64,000 nucleotides of DNA from Apostichopus japonicus (lineage: Eukaryota > Echinodermata > Holothuroidea > Aspidochirotida > Stichopodidae). Location of the stretch: positions 9,695,501 to 9,759,500 of the forward strand of contig NC_092570.1 of NCBI RefSeq assembly GCF_037975245.1, written 5' to 3'. The translations under genes and the position numbers were made by a program. The notes below the pieces were generated by a model that searched no databases, was not told the DNA's origin, and saw only the letters and a program-made list of their open reading frames with translations. How positions within the stretch are numbered: the stretch's first letter is position 1; each line of letters starts with the position of its first letter. Shown here piece by piece: positions 39,094-51,420 of the stretch.

Positions 39094-40075
39094 TGTCACG
39101 AACGACTTTATTCATTGTACGTGTATTCAGTATATGCTGGTCAGGGTGATAAGTAGGTCACTCGTCGTGACTGACAACTTGTGCGTTTTTTTCTGGAAGC
39201 TACGAGAAATGATGGCGCTATTCGGTATTAGCGAGTACAAATTTCCAGAACATACGGGAAGTTATTTTTAGCAGGTGACCGGATATCGTCGACCAATGAA
39301 CGTTGAACTATCAGTCGTATCTTCGAGACATGGATGATTCTCGATGTTTTTCCGTCAGGATTCCTGGAAAAGAACTTTCGGGAGATTAAACCCGGCTATA
39401 TATAAGAAGAGATATTTTCGGTGATGAGAGTTTAGTTTTCCGATCTATTGTGAAAAGAAATTCATCTGAGATAAAAGATTAATAATCGAGGGGACGGACG
39501 GAGGAACCGGTGGACTGTTTGTTTATTAGATTGGTGCGTCGTTTAACCGGGACAGGCGTGACTTCGGCAGAGTTTTTCGGAGTTCACCCAGGAGGAAGCC
39601 ATCCTTGGGATACAAACGTTGAGTCGAATTGGACCAGCGGGGAACGGTTTTGCTCCTGACCAAGTCACGGGATACCAGCCTACGAGGGAGAATCCCGACA
39701 TCGTTGTTGGTGACGCAAGGAGGTCAGAACAGCTACGAAAGGAACCGAGAGCCGGCACGCGCCGCGTAAGATAGGTTAAGTAATCTTTTAAAAATTTAAC
39801 GGCCGTATAATATTGTAAAATCTGTCTGTAATATTCCCAATTTCTAGTACCAATAATCCTTGTACAAATCAGTAGAGATCGTATCATTGTAAATATATCG
39901 TTTTTGTTAACTTTCAGAAACATCTCAGTAGTCTTTTGATCCTTTGAGTTTACTTCCCTGAATCTATCTAAAATTTTATTTTTATCGGCTTTGAAGGCCA
40001 AAGGAAAAACCCGGGGTCGCAACAGAGGGGGGGCTAGAGGGTGCCATTTTGTATTATCCCACGGAAGTTGTGACA
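39094..40075. mobile_element. Solo LTR of a retrotransposon, 982 bp
   Basis: It starts TGTCACGAAC and ends GTTGTGACA (TG...CA with a short inverted TGTCAC/GTGACA). It is flanked by perfect 5-bp duplications GAGAT (39089-39093 and 40076-40080). An internal CTATATATAAG at 39396-39406 fits an LTR promoter. No internal coding region or second LTR is present, so it was left by recombination between LTRs. Five-base duplications fit Ty3/Gypsy or BEL elements; which one cannot be decided. The long minus-strand open frame across it is incidental. Confidence 0.88.
39396..39406 (+). promoter_or_regulatory. TATA-like box within the solo LTR
   Basis: CTATATATAAG, about 300 bp into the LTR, is followed by a GATATT-rich segment. 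It would be the U3/R promoter if the LTR reads on the plus strand. Confidence 0.45.
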
Positions 40076-40849
40076 GAGATACGGGGCAAAACAAAAAAGT
40101 TTGTCAATATTTTGATATATGATAGAGCTCTTTGTGCTTTATAGAGGAAACCAACTCCCGCTTCAATCGGACACCCAGTTTTCAAGTTATGAGGGGCCAA
40201 AGGTTGGTTTTGATACCTTTCTAGCAATAACATTATGTGTGTACATTGTAGGCAAAAAAAATGTTAGGAAAGAGTGCACATCATCAAGGGAACAACTTCT
40301 AGTCAGGAAGTCTGACATGGCTGGTATACTAGGACAAGTTGTGAATGAAGTAGGGGCACATTTTCCAAAATAACCGTGATGTGATCCAAGGTCACCAAAG
40401 GTCATTTATGGGTCAAAATGGGTTTTTTTCTCAATAACTTGTGAAACTTCCACTGACAGGGTCCGACATGGTTGATATTTTGGGACTAGTTGTGAATGGG
40501 GTAAGGGATCGTTTCCAAACATAACGGTAATATGATCCAAGGTCAACAAAGGTCTATTAGGGGTCACAAACTAGTATTTTTGCAATAACTCAGAACCAAA
40601 TGTCCATCAAGGTTGGGAATTACGCTATTGTAATCCAATAGTCGACCTGCATCTGGGTGACCTTTGACCTCAGGTTGACCTCCAGTGACCTGTATTAGTT
40701 TCTTTGGTTATTTGAATTTTCGTGACCATATTCAAATCTCAACGGTACCTTCTGATCAATATTGTCCATGGGTTGACCCCTGTGCGACGTTCCTGTGCGA
40801 AGTTATTAGAGGTCAAGGTTTGGTTTGGTTTTAATAAACTTATATGTGG

Positions 40850-41760
40850 TTAGGATGGTCTTACAGACTTGTCATGTTGCTTTTTTGAATCAGTGTGTCA
40901 AACTACATCCTACTATGAGGTCAAAAGTTCAAATCTTGAAAAATATGCTCATTTTGGGACATACATGGCAAAGAAAAAAGTTGGTCAATATTTTGACACA
41001 AGATAGGGCTCTGTGTGCTATATAGAGGAAACCAACTCCCGCTTCAATCGGACACCAGGTTCTCAAGGTACGAGGGGCCAAAGGTTGTTTTGATACATTT
41101 TTAGCGATAGCATTGTGTGTGTACATTGGAGCAAATAACAATTTAAGGACAGAGTGCACATCATTAAGGGGAACATTTTTGATAAAAACCATTAGGTCAT
41201 CCAAGGTCATTCAAGGTTGATTATGTGAAAAAATGCCAAATTATGCTACGTTTTGCAACAACTTCTAGTCTGACATGGCTGATATATTGGGACAAGTTAT
41301 GAATAAAGTAGGGGCACGTTTTGCAAAATAACCGTGATGTGATCCAAGGTCACCAAAGGTCAAAATGTGTTTTTTGGCAATAACTTGTGAAACTACCATT
41401 TGACATGGTTGAGTTTTGTGGGTTAGTTGTGAATGGGGTAAAGGATCGTTTCCAAACATAACAGTCATGTGATCCAAGGTCAACAAAGGTCAATTAGGGG
41501 TCAAAAACTAGTATTTTTGCAATAACTTGTCTAACTAATGTCCATCAAGGTTGGGAGTTACGCTTTTGTAATCCAATAGTCGACCTGCATTTGGATGACC
41601 TTTGACCTCAGGTTGACCTCCAGTGACCTGTATTAGTTTCTTTCAAGTTGATTATTTGAAGTTTCGTGGCCATATTCCAATCTAATTTGCCCATAAGTTG
41701 ACTCCTCTGCAACCTAATGTGCGAAGTTATTAGAGATCAAGGTTTGGTTTGGTTTTGTAA
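40850..41760 (+). repeat. Repeat R2, copy 2
   Basis: Tandem to copy 1, intact, about 910 bp. Rich in AGGTCA-like half-sites (CCAAGGTCACCAAAGGTC and TGACCTTTGACCTCAGG). Confidence 0.85.
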
Positions 41761-41965
41761 TACTTGGTGTGTGAATTCATAACATTGAGTACAAGACCCC
41801 TATTGTTTTGTATGGAGGTGTGTATAGCCACGTAGAGTAGACTGACCTGTGTAATCATGCCATAGTGTTCTTGTAGGAGATAGTTCTGGTTATACTAACA
41901 ATTCAGCAGAAGTCTAGTGCATTGAAGTCATCGAAACCTCAATGAATTTTGCATTCTGGTTTTCT
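41755..41965 (+). repeat. Interspersed repeat R1, copy 3
   Basis: ACATTGAGTACAAGACCCCT through ATTGAAGTCATCGAAACCTC, same orientation as copy 1. It joins directly to repeat R2. Confidence 0.75.
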
Positions 41966-42036
41966 GTTAATGTCATCGTTAATTATTTTATTGACGGGTA
42001 AACCGCATATGATAACAACATAAACATACGTAAACT

Positions 42037-42402
42037 CAGTGGCGTAGGAAGGTACTTTTGAGTGGGGGGGCTGAAGACTGATGGCCGGCCTGGGGGAGGG
42101 GTCTAAGGGGAGGGGGTGTCCCCCTCCCCTTTGGAAATTTTTGCATTTCCAGGTAGCCTCAGATGCAATTTGGTGCAATATAGCACACTTCAACACCCAC
42201 TCCATTTTGTAAACTTAATTTTGTATTTTCACCAGGCCTTAGATGCAATTTGGTGCTCCAAATGAGATTTTTTTTCTCATTTGGAAATGAAAAAGGGGTT
42301 TTCTGACTTGCGAAGCGGGGGGGCGGAATGATACTTCCGCCCCTCCACATTTTTCACTGGGGGGGCTGGCGCCCCCCCAGCCCCCCGGTTCCTACGCCCT
42401 TG
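42037..42402. mobile_element. hAT-type MITE, copy B
   Basis: A 366-bp close relative of copy A (950-1289), flanked by perfect 8-bp duplications CGTAAACT (42029-42036 and 42403-42410). Ends CAGTGGCGTAGGAA and TTCCTACGCCCTTG. Compared with copy A it has an extra G/C-rich segment near 42100-42130. Non-coding. Confidence 0.92.
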
Positions 42403-44366
42403 CGTAAACTGCACTGATAACAAGCTGAGAACAGGAGATGACGGCGCTATTTCACTTAACGTAATAAAGGTTATACATCGACGTAGTAGATCGCTACGAC
42501 GACAGCTTTTCAAACAACAACTTTTAATCCAACGGCATAAATTCATGTGACAACGTAATGTCATGCAAAAAAGTGATGGCGCGCTTCTACTTTTTGAACT
42601 AGATTCTATAATTTGAACCAGATCCGAATAAGCGGGTCTGATTTGAGCCAGAGCCCTTTCCGTATACGTGTCGAACTAAATGTCGTCGTTACCGTTTTAT
42701 TCGTGCACGAATTGCGGATAAGTTCACAAGTTTTCTAACGGCAAAGGTATTATATTCGAGATGTGTCCGACGAAATAAGAAATAAGTTGAAGGGTTTAAT
42801 TGAGAGAGGATTGAAAAACGCAGAAGTTGCGGATTATCTGTAAGTGTCGGAAAGGAAAGTGAAATCTCTTCGCAAGGAATATGGATTGAGGAGAAGTGAT
42901 TTATTGAATGATATAAGCGGTGAGCATCCATGGTATTCTACTATCATTCTGTTAGTTTATTCCGTCAAACAAAAGGAAATGCCTATATGTTCATTCAATT
43001 AGTATTATACTGTGTTGTTTGATGTTTGCAACTTACCGATCTGGTTGTTGAATATACACATATAAATTATGTAGGCCTTTGGCTTAACTGTCTTTTAGGA
43101 TATGTTTCCGTTGGTCGATATTTATGTTGTGAGGTTGATTTTATTTTTGTGTGTACAATAGTACTTCGAATCACTTTACATAGGCTCACTGTTCAATAAT
43201 TTATCTCCACGGGTCACACGTATGCTGGTCTGAGCTGTGTGTAGGCCTACTACTTACTGATACTACCGAATACATGCACACCGATCCATCCATCTCTCAA
43301 CTTATAACCAAACATGCATTTATTGTTCCATAAATCTATTAGTCGTGATGGCTCTGACACCGATGTTGTTTATGATAATACTCTCTACTGAAATGACACC
43401 TGATATCCGGATGTTTTGTTGGCTAACGGTAATTAACAACACATTGTACCATCAAATCCATTGAATCAAATACTTAATGTATTTCTCTTCGGATTATCAA
43501 GAGTCAAATAACATTATTTTAAATGATAGATAAAGATGTAACATATGCATGTATTTCTCCATACAGACAACGATCTTGATGAAGCCATTGTTGCTGTAGT
43601 GGGGCGTCATCCAAACTACGGGGAGAAGATGGTCCATGGTAACCTGATTGCTAATAGGATCAACGTGTCACGCGACAGGATCAGAGAATCAATGAAGAGG
43701 GTTGATTCTGCGGGTAAACTATTTTACTAACGAGATGTCGAAAATTAATTAGTTCACATATGTGTATTTATGTGAAGCCTAACATCATAGAAATGTAACG
43801 AGTAAAATCCTGTATGAAGTTCAAAATTCGTTGTGCTACACGTAAACAGCAGGATCTACACGTGTTTACTTTGCTGACAGCTCTGAGGGGTGTGCACAGA
43901 ACTACGATATAAGACCCAAAACCCAACCAACTATTGATAAGTCCCCCCCCCCCCCGCCATGAAAATTTGTCTTGGGAATTTGGGTATGAAATAAATAAAA
44001 TGTGCAAGAAATGTATCATATGCCTGGCCGTATTTTTACTCATTTCATTCTAGTATTAAGTTACAGAAAACAAGTTATTTATTATTTTGTCGTTCTAAAT
44101 GTTAAAGATGTAACTCAATTTAAAGGCCATGGCTATATTCATATTCTCCAGTACGCCAAATAGAGGACGATTTTCCATTGCAGAACTAATATAAGGTTGA
44201 TAAACATCCATCCCATTACAGAAAGTTCGTCGACGCCAAACGGGTTTTCTATATCTTAAAATTGTATGGTTATAGTAAATGCTGTTGGTAAAGACAATGA
44301 TCCCTCTATGAATTATAGAAATGACATGTCACGTTAGTTCAAATGGTTTTCAAGGAATTCTAATAC

Positions 44367-45266
44367 ATACATACATACACGCATACGTACATACTTTTAT
44401 GAAGCGCAAACTCCATATGATCAATGCGCTAAAATTTACAAGAAAAATAACCAACAAAATGTACAATTAACTAAGCAGGTAAGTCTTAAGTTGTTTTTTG
44501 AGCAGTGCAACAGAATTAGAATTACGTATATGAGAGGGAAGAGAGTTCCACAACACAGGACCTGCACTGGAAAAGGCGACCTCACCCACCCGTTTCCTAG
44601 AAGATGACGTAAGAAGCAGAGTCCCATTCATTGCAGACCTGGTAACAGGACCAGATAATGGTGCGGTTTTCCGCTGAAGCATGTTAGAGAGATAGGCTGG
44701 GGCTGCATTATTCATACATTTATACACATAAAGACATAATTTAAAATGGATTCTTTCACGGATAGGAAACCAATGTAGGGCACGTAGCAGAGGTTTGGGG
44801 CTATCTAACCTAGCTGCCGAGAAAATAAATTTAGCACAACGATTTTGAAGGGATTGAAGGCGATTCAGGTCTTTTGATGTAGCATCATATAAAAGGGCAT
44901 TGCCATAGTCAAAACGTGAGAGGAGAACTACGCGGACAACAGAATGACGAGTTTCTTTATCAAGATATCGGACAATACGAAATAAATTCCTGAGATGATA
45001 ATTACATGATCAAACTAAGCTGTTAATCTGTTTTGTCATTTTAAAATCTGAATCAAAAATAATCCCGAGATTAAGAACTTCACTGGAGGGGTTATATGGC
45101 AGTTTCCAACTTCCAACTGAAGTGGAGGTAGTTTTTGGAGACTTTGTTTTATACCAGCTATGAAAAACTCAGTTTTGTCATTTTTGAATTTAAGCTTATT
45201 CAAGTTCATCCAAATCATAATGTCAGAGATTCAGTTTTGTAATTTCTTTAATGCCAGTTCAATGAT
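44367..45266 (-). mobile_element. 5'-truncated LINE (CR1/L2-like) fragment
   Basis: On the minus strand it reads as the thumb and C-terminal part of a non-LTR reverse transcriptase: WMNLNKLKFKNDKTEF, RFDYGNALLYDATSKDLNRL, LQSLQNRCAKFIF, then VLWNSLPSHIRNSNSV and the terminal LKTYLLS stop at 44467. There are in-frame stops (for example near 45233) and at least one frameshift, so it is dead. The 3' end has GCGCTTCATAAAAG followed by a TACA-type microsatellite, as in CR1/L2 elements. It lies in intron 2 of the integrase-core pseudogene, in opposite orientation. Confidence 0.85.
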
Positions 45267-45482
45267 TTTTAATGGTGGCGGGGCTTGACACGAACCCCTT
45301 AAATGTCCATAGCCAAGTTCATAATCGTATGTCCGATCGGCCCCATACTTTGTGCAATGGTGCGTCATTGATAGGTTCGTGCTCCTACATATGGCATCAA
45401 TAAAGTTTTGTAACGTTGGTTTCTGGCTCCTCTGGACCTCGGAATGAGAAGTTAATAATTATACGAGACAGCACTAATGACG

Positions 45483-45550
45483 ACAAGACAAGAAATTCTG
45501 CAGTGGCAGGTGACTATAGTCAACTGCCACTGCAGAATTTCTTGTCTTGT
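45483..45550. repeat. Perfect 27-bp hairpin
   Basis: Arms 45483-45509 and 45524-45550 are exact reverse complements with a 14-nt loop. The stem contains GAAATTCTGCAGTGGCAG. Confidence 0.95.
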
Positions 45551-45560
45551 AAGAGCTTGT

Positions 45561-45682
45561 AACTTGTAAACATTACGTAGCTTGAAATCGTTTAGCAGAG
45601 AACGAAATGGATTATAAATAGTTATTTACAATCCATTTCGTTCTCTGCTAAACGATTTCAAGCTACGTAATGTTTACAAGTT
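45561..45682. repeat. Perfect 52-bp hairpin
   Basis: Arms 45561-45612 and 45631-45682 are exact reverse complements with an 18-nt AT-rich loop. The stem contains AGCTTGAAATCGTTTAGC. It begins 10 bp after the 27-bp hairpin. Confidence 0.95.
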
Positions 45683-46977
45683 TTTACAATTACTCACGGA
45701 GCACATAATTAGGCGTTGACCGGTGGATGTCACAAATATATCTCCTTTGTGTAATCTAATCTCGATCCTTACATGAGAAGGGCTTCACATCATCTCTCCA
45801 TTAGCTTCGTAACATTATAATACTTTTAGCATGTGTTACCTTTGCCCTGTGCTAAAAGAAATGTTACATACAATATCACAAAGTATTGCGCATTGCTAAC
45901 ATTGATAGTGTAACCGATGAAAAATACTTTTAAGAAATATGCATATTTCTTACAGTTCTTTAAAGAAGTTACCGCTTAACTGCTAAAATCAGCGTGTAAA
46001 CAAGAACACTAAGAACGTATGTCGCACTAACATAGTAGTTACAGTATTTGCCTTTTTCCAGCTGATCAATTAATACAACCAAGATAGATGCATATACCAT
46101 ACTCGTAATCCGATATATTTTATTATTTCATCCTCAGGTGTTGAATTTCGAAGAAAAATCTCCTTACATCGTCGGGTGTACAGCGTTCCTGACCCTAATT
46201 ATTTTAAGCACATTGACGGGAACCATAAAGTGCTTAGGTATATAATAAATTAATGAAACTGGATTAACTAGTCGTAAGGACATTTACCGTGCATATTTGT
46301 TCATCGTAGTTCACAGCGCCGTCGCCCTACTTTTTTGAGAAAGGGACACCGGAGAACCCCACATAACACAGAGGGCATGAATTTTGTTTTTAGAAATTAC
46401 CTGTAATCTTCCTTTATAGAGGTAGCATACGCAAGTTAACCTGTTCATCAACATCACCTGATTACACATCTCATTAATGGGGAAACGATGTGTGTGGGAA
46501 TATTCCACACAATAGGCATGACAACCCATATCCTCCCCATTGGTGACGTCATTTGAAGTAATCCTATTTAACATATACGGCGAATCCCTGATATTGTACA
46601 GTCGTGTGATGAATGTTTACATAAAGGGAGATCCCAGCCGACTATGAGAATATATTCTGCATGTAACTAAAGAGTGTAAATATGCCAAATAAAAACTACA
46701 ATACCATGTAAACATTTACAAACCAATTTCAATGTGACAAGATTGTCCATTCGGCTTTTTCATATTATAGAACTTTAGCTACCACATTGCCCTTTTTTTC
46801 CTTATTTAGATGGCGCCTTGTGATCCATGGTGGAATTGACGGATACAGTCGGATGCCAGTGTTTTATAACTGCGCAAACAACAACAAGGCCCAGACGATG
46901 TTTGTGATGCATTCAAGATGGGTGTCATCGAGTTCGGGTTACCAAAGCAAGTACACTGAAAAAATAAACTAGTCAAT

Positions 46978-47225
46978 ATTGCCACGGACTAACGTTAAAT
47001 TAGTTTGTAACGTTAGTCAATGCACACGAACTAGCAAAAATCTTCGTTTCATCGCTGCTTCTTAGTCAGTTTACACTGACTAAGGAAAATATAATCGCAG
47101 CTTAGTCGGTGGCGACGGACTAAGGTATTTTAACCCATGGACTAAGAACGATACGGACACCCGATTTACGCCATAATCGTAGCTTAGTCGGTCGGTCGAC
47201 GGACTAATGTATTTTAACCCAATTC
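46978..47225. repeat. Left subterminal TTAGTC repeats
   Basis: About nine GACTAA/TTAGTC words in both orientations, including GCTTAGTCGGT twice and GACGGACTAA three times. They are probable transposase-binding sites by analogy with CACTA elements. Confidence 0.8.
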
Positions 47226-48840
47226 GATTCACTTCAATTTGGAAACCGAGAGGCAACGGCAGCTTGCTGGACTTGGCATAGTTTCATACGATCACTCTAA
47301 GCAACTTTCAACCGTAAATCACCCAAGGTCTTTAGAAGAATGGAGGTATTAACTGCCATCATCGGCCTACCTGTTATTCCTTTAACTTGAAGGTAAAATT
47401 AAAGTTAATTGTTAGGCCACTGGCACTAGTACTCATGTATTATGGTTAGTGTAACGCTACCGTTGTCACGCTGGCTTTTCGCAATACACAAGTGCAATGA
47501 CAGTGAGTAGCCTATAGGCTTCTACTGGGTACTGCAGTGCATTCTCAACACTAAAGTGTGCATTCTAAACACCATGTGTTATGTGTGTATTGGGCTAGAC
47601 TGAACAGTGGCACATAATCTTCTAATTTATTCCCAAACAAATGCTGGAACTATAAGTCTCAATAGTTTATTTGAAGTCTACACTCATTTGGTAAAGATTT
47701 CCTGTAATATCCCATGTGAATCTAAATGGGTAGGCTTTGTGATATTGAATAAGCAAGGCTAGACCTTCAAACGTACAGTCACAGTAGGCTGAACAAATTA
47801 TGTTGGCTAGTCAACGGTATTATATGTTGCGAGCAGTCAGGATGCACGCTTCAGTTCTATTTAACCTTTTCATTTATCATTTTTTAGTATTTAATTTCCG
47901 GTCACGCTCATGAAACAATTGCGACATTCCTTCACGGTCGACTTGTTTACTGTAAGAAGTATTAACCGTTTTTTCTCAGGAAAGCTTGATAGTCTGAAGT
48001 TATTATAACATGTGCTTTTAGTATACTGCCAAAAGAGTAAGTTGTTGTATTTGTATTGATATTTTATGTAGAAGTAACGGAAAATTTAGTATGTTTAGTT
48101 TGGTCTATAATTGCACGTTTTTTTTCTGTCCAATGTAGTGCAGGGTTCACTTGCGCGAATTCAAATTATTCTGTTTATGTATATGTATATGCATCGATTC
48201 GTAGATTATGATGTTTTTTGACATTAATTTGTAATTCAAGCATATCTGTTTAGTAGCAAAGTTTAAAGGTTAAGATTAATTAGTTTTCTCTTTTTGATCC
48301 TAGATAGAATGAAACTCATTGACGTAAATAATAGATCAGATGATACAGTTTAACGCAGTTGCTAAAACTCTGGGTATTCTCTAGTCTTCGCCGGTCCATT
48401 ATATACTTTAGTACTACTAGTAAGACTAAATCAAAACGACCGAAAGACAAACTTAGTGTAACAAAGTATTGATTCTCCTCTAGCCTAGGTCTAAACAGGC
48501 TTGTTATGTGAGCAAGCAAAATAACAACTAAAAACGATTAGGCCTATAAATAAGTTGGCTCAGTGCATTTCTGTTTCTAAAATTTTATATTTTTAAAGAT
48601 CATAAAAACAAACAAAGATTTAGCCCATGTTTTATTGTCTCTGTATTCTGGGCATTTGATTCTGGTTGCAATGGTGATGACACTCTCGTTCAAATTTTCA
48701 GCTTTATACAGTCTGCTTCAAACTTTGGGATTGTTTTTTGAGACTATAGTGGAAGCAAATCTCACATAACTTTGTGGTGACAACTTTATTTATTTATTTT
48801 TTCAAATGATGAATACTTTGCTGTTTCTTTTTTCCAGCAG

Positions 48841-49036
48841 GAATTGAAAAGCCAAATATCTAAGTCAAGGGTGAGGTTTCCTGTGATGTACGACACCAGT
48901 GTGGAGGCAACAACAGAAGAGGAGAACTGTGTTATATATGGCTTAAAGACATGTTTTAAGATGATATATTGGTACCCTTCGCAGAACAAAAGAGTTTATC
49001 CAAGAGTCCAAAAAGTAAAGGAACAAGTACCATAGA
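48841..49036 (+). CDS. Possible exon inside the transposon, unrecognised
   Basis: An open stretch of about 64 codons follows a pyrimidine-rich CCAGCAG acceptor and ends in TAG after KVKEQVP. It contains VMYDTSVEATTEEENCVIYG. A possible donor AAAGTAAAG lies just before the stop. I do not recognise it. It may be part of a short gene carried by the transposon, together with 49190-49340 and 50675-50755. Confidence 0.3.
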
Positions 49037-49185
49037 GAAAAAAGATGGAAGAGTGAGTTTAACTATTGTACCCAACTGTTTAATGATATTAAAGATACTT
49101 TTCATAACCTGTTTTAAAAAAAAAACAGTCTAGTATATCATTTACGTGCAAGCTTCATAAGTTTGGTCAAATTTTCACTGATCTG

Positions 49186-50422
49186 TAGAGCGGGAGTCCA
49201 GAGGGTTTGGTTAGCTGGGAAGGTAACCAATTGCCTGGTACATCACAATGTTCACAATGCATTCCTGTATATGAAACCTGACGACTGGCAAACCGACTGT
49301 GGTGGATGTGGCTGGGAGAGCAATTTTAAAGTCACCTAACAGCTAACCTAGATCAGTTTTCATGGTAACCACATCAAAGTAAGAACAATGTGTCAGGTAT
49401 GGCCCCAAGAGCAACAAATGGCCATCGCCAGTAATTATTGGTGGTGGGGTACCCCTGCCAGTGATCAACAATTGACCACTCACGGCTGACCTAGGTCAGC
49501 TCATGAGGTAACCACTTGAAACCTACTGGAAAATGTTGGTTAGGACTTCAGATACAAGGGATGGGCATTGCCAGTAATTTTTATTGGTGGGGTACCCCTG
49601 CCAGTAGACCCCCAATATGCCCATCCCCTCATTGACCTAGGTGAGCTCATGATTTGACCAGTTGAAACCTACAGGAAAATGATAGGTATCACTTCATATG
49701 TAAGGATGGGCATTTCCAGTATTTTATATTGGTGGGCCACCACTGCCAGAGTCCGCCCATCCCTTACATATAGAATCCTGTCAATCATTTTCCAGTAGTT
49801 TTCAACTGGTTAAATCATGAGCTGACCTAGATCAATGAGGGGGGGGGGCATTTTGGGGGTCTACTGGCAGGGGTACCCCACTAATATAAAATACTGGAAA
49901 TGCCCATCCCTTACATATGAAGTGATACCACTTTCCAGTAGTTTTCAACTGGTCAAATCATGAGCTCATCTAGGTCAATGGGGGATGGGCATTTTGGGGG
50001 TCTACTGGCAGGGGTACCCCACCAATAAAAATTACTGGCAATGCCCATCAGTTGTACCTGAAGTCCTAACCAACATTTTCCAGTAGGTTTCAAGTGGTTT
50101 CCTCATGAGCTGACCTAGGTCAGCCTTGAGGGGTCAATTATAGATCACTGGCAGGGGTACCCCACCACCAATAATTACTGGCAATGGCCATTTGTTGCTC
50201 TTGGGGCCATACCTGACACATTGTACTTACTTTGATGTGTTACCATGAAAACTGATCTAGGTTAGCTATCAGGTGACTTTAAAATTGCTCTCCCAGCCAC
50301 ACCCACCACAGTCGGTTTGCAAGTCGTCTGGTTTCATATACAGGAATGCACTGTGAACATTGTGATGTACAAGGCAATTGGTTACCTTCCCAGCTAACCA
50401 AACCCTCTGGGCTCCCGGTCTA
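49186..50422. repeat. 1.24-kb imperfect palindrome inside the transposon
   Basis: The left arm starts GCGGGAGTCCAGAGGGTTTG and the right arm ends in its complement; the centre is near 49805. The arms carry repeated GGGGTACCCCTGCCAGT units spaced by about 130 bp. Each arm's outer part encodes nearly the same peptide of about 47 codons (RVWLAGKVTNCLVHHNVH through the terminal DCGGCGWESNFKVT stop), with about three substitutions. Confidence 0.9.
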
Positions 50423-50674
50423 TTGGGATCATTATTAACATGATTAACATAATTATTAAGCTTTGAAAAATAACTTGGTGTTATGCTGTGCAAAGCTAAT
50501 AATTATTTGGTAAAGCTGCTATTCCTGGCTTATAATTTGAGGGACCTAGATTTAAATGTATACTTCCCAATATGTTATAAAATTTTAATGTAAATGTATG
50601 TTTATGATAATGTGAGTTATCATGTGCTATATCTGTATCTGTGCTTACATGTATATCATATTTTCTGTTCACAG

Positions 50675-50755
50675 GTCAATTACGGTGCAGATTTTGGCTT
50701 CCTGAAGACAAGTGGGAGGCCATTTGTAGTTAGGAGAAACACTCTTTGTTCGTGA
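50675..50755 (+). CDS. Possible terminal exon inside the transposon
   Basis: After the acceptor TTCTGTTCACAG, 26 codons (VNYGADFGFLKTSGRPFVVR and onward) end in TGA. AATAAA follows at 50900-50905. Unrecognised; low confidence as a gene. Confidence 0.3.
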   Translation, partial: VNYGADFGFLKTSGRPFVVRRNTLCS

Positions 50756-51044
50756 AGACTTAACTGGTGTCGATTTGGGGTACCACTTTAAAACGAAAGT
50801 CATGAGGAACCCTTGCCCAAGATTCAACTTTGCATTATTGTGCAGTGCTATACTTTTGCGATTCATGTTTGATCCATTAACTTGTCTTAACTTTGTTGGA
50901 ATAAAATCATATTTTTAGATTTTTGTTAACAGTGATTTCTTCCCTATCTGTCGAAAGTCAGCCTTTGTAGACATCAGAAGTTTTATCAGAAATAAATACT
51001 GCCAACGTACACATTATTTGTGTTTCTTCTGCTCTCTTTTCTTT

Positions 51045-51420
51045 CAGTGATGCTAGTCAGTGAAACTAGTCGGGTTTAATTCTTTCAGTGATTCTAGTCA
51101 GTGCAACTAGTCAGTCGATACCGACTAAGAAAGGTTAGTCGGGAGAGGCACCATCCTGACTAATGTAAAACCTGCTATAAACTAGTCGGTGGCTCATATA
51201 AATTAGTCGGTAAAGACCGACTAATGTCACCAACTAATGTAACTGACTAATATACATTTACCGACTAAGAAATTGTTGATCGACTAAGTTGACGGACTAA
51301 GATGACCCACTAAGAAATCCAACTGACTAAGGAATAAATTAGTCGGTATAGCAACTGACTAAGGCTATGTTAGTCGGGAGAGGCACCAGATGGACTAACG
51401 TTATGTTAGTCGGTGAACCA
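51045..51420. repeat. Right subterminal TTAGTC repeats
   Basis: About 20 TAGTC/GACTA words, commonly TTAGTCGG and GACTAAG. Two copies of TTAGTCGGGAGAGGCACCA lie about 240 bp apart. Confidence 0.85.

Larger units (their letters stand above)
38985..40840 (+). repeat. Repeat R2, copy 1, split by a solo LTR
   Basis: The parts 38985-39088 and about 40081-40840 match the uninterrupted copy at 40850-41760. Shared phrases are GTTAGGATGGTC, GTGTCAAACTACATC, AACCAACTCCCGCTTCAATC, GAGGGGCCAAAGGTTG and TGACCTTTGACCTCAGG. The gap is exactly the LTR at 39094-40075. Confidence 0.85.

Noticed and set aside
39543-40094. 183-codon minus-strand open frame
   Set aside because: Lies almost wholly within the non-coding solo LTR and runs past its end; no motif recognised.
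46311-46574. 87-codon minus-strand frame
   Set aside because: Sits in an intron of the integrase-core pseudogene with no recognisable domain; more likely part of an interspersed repeat.
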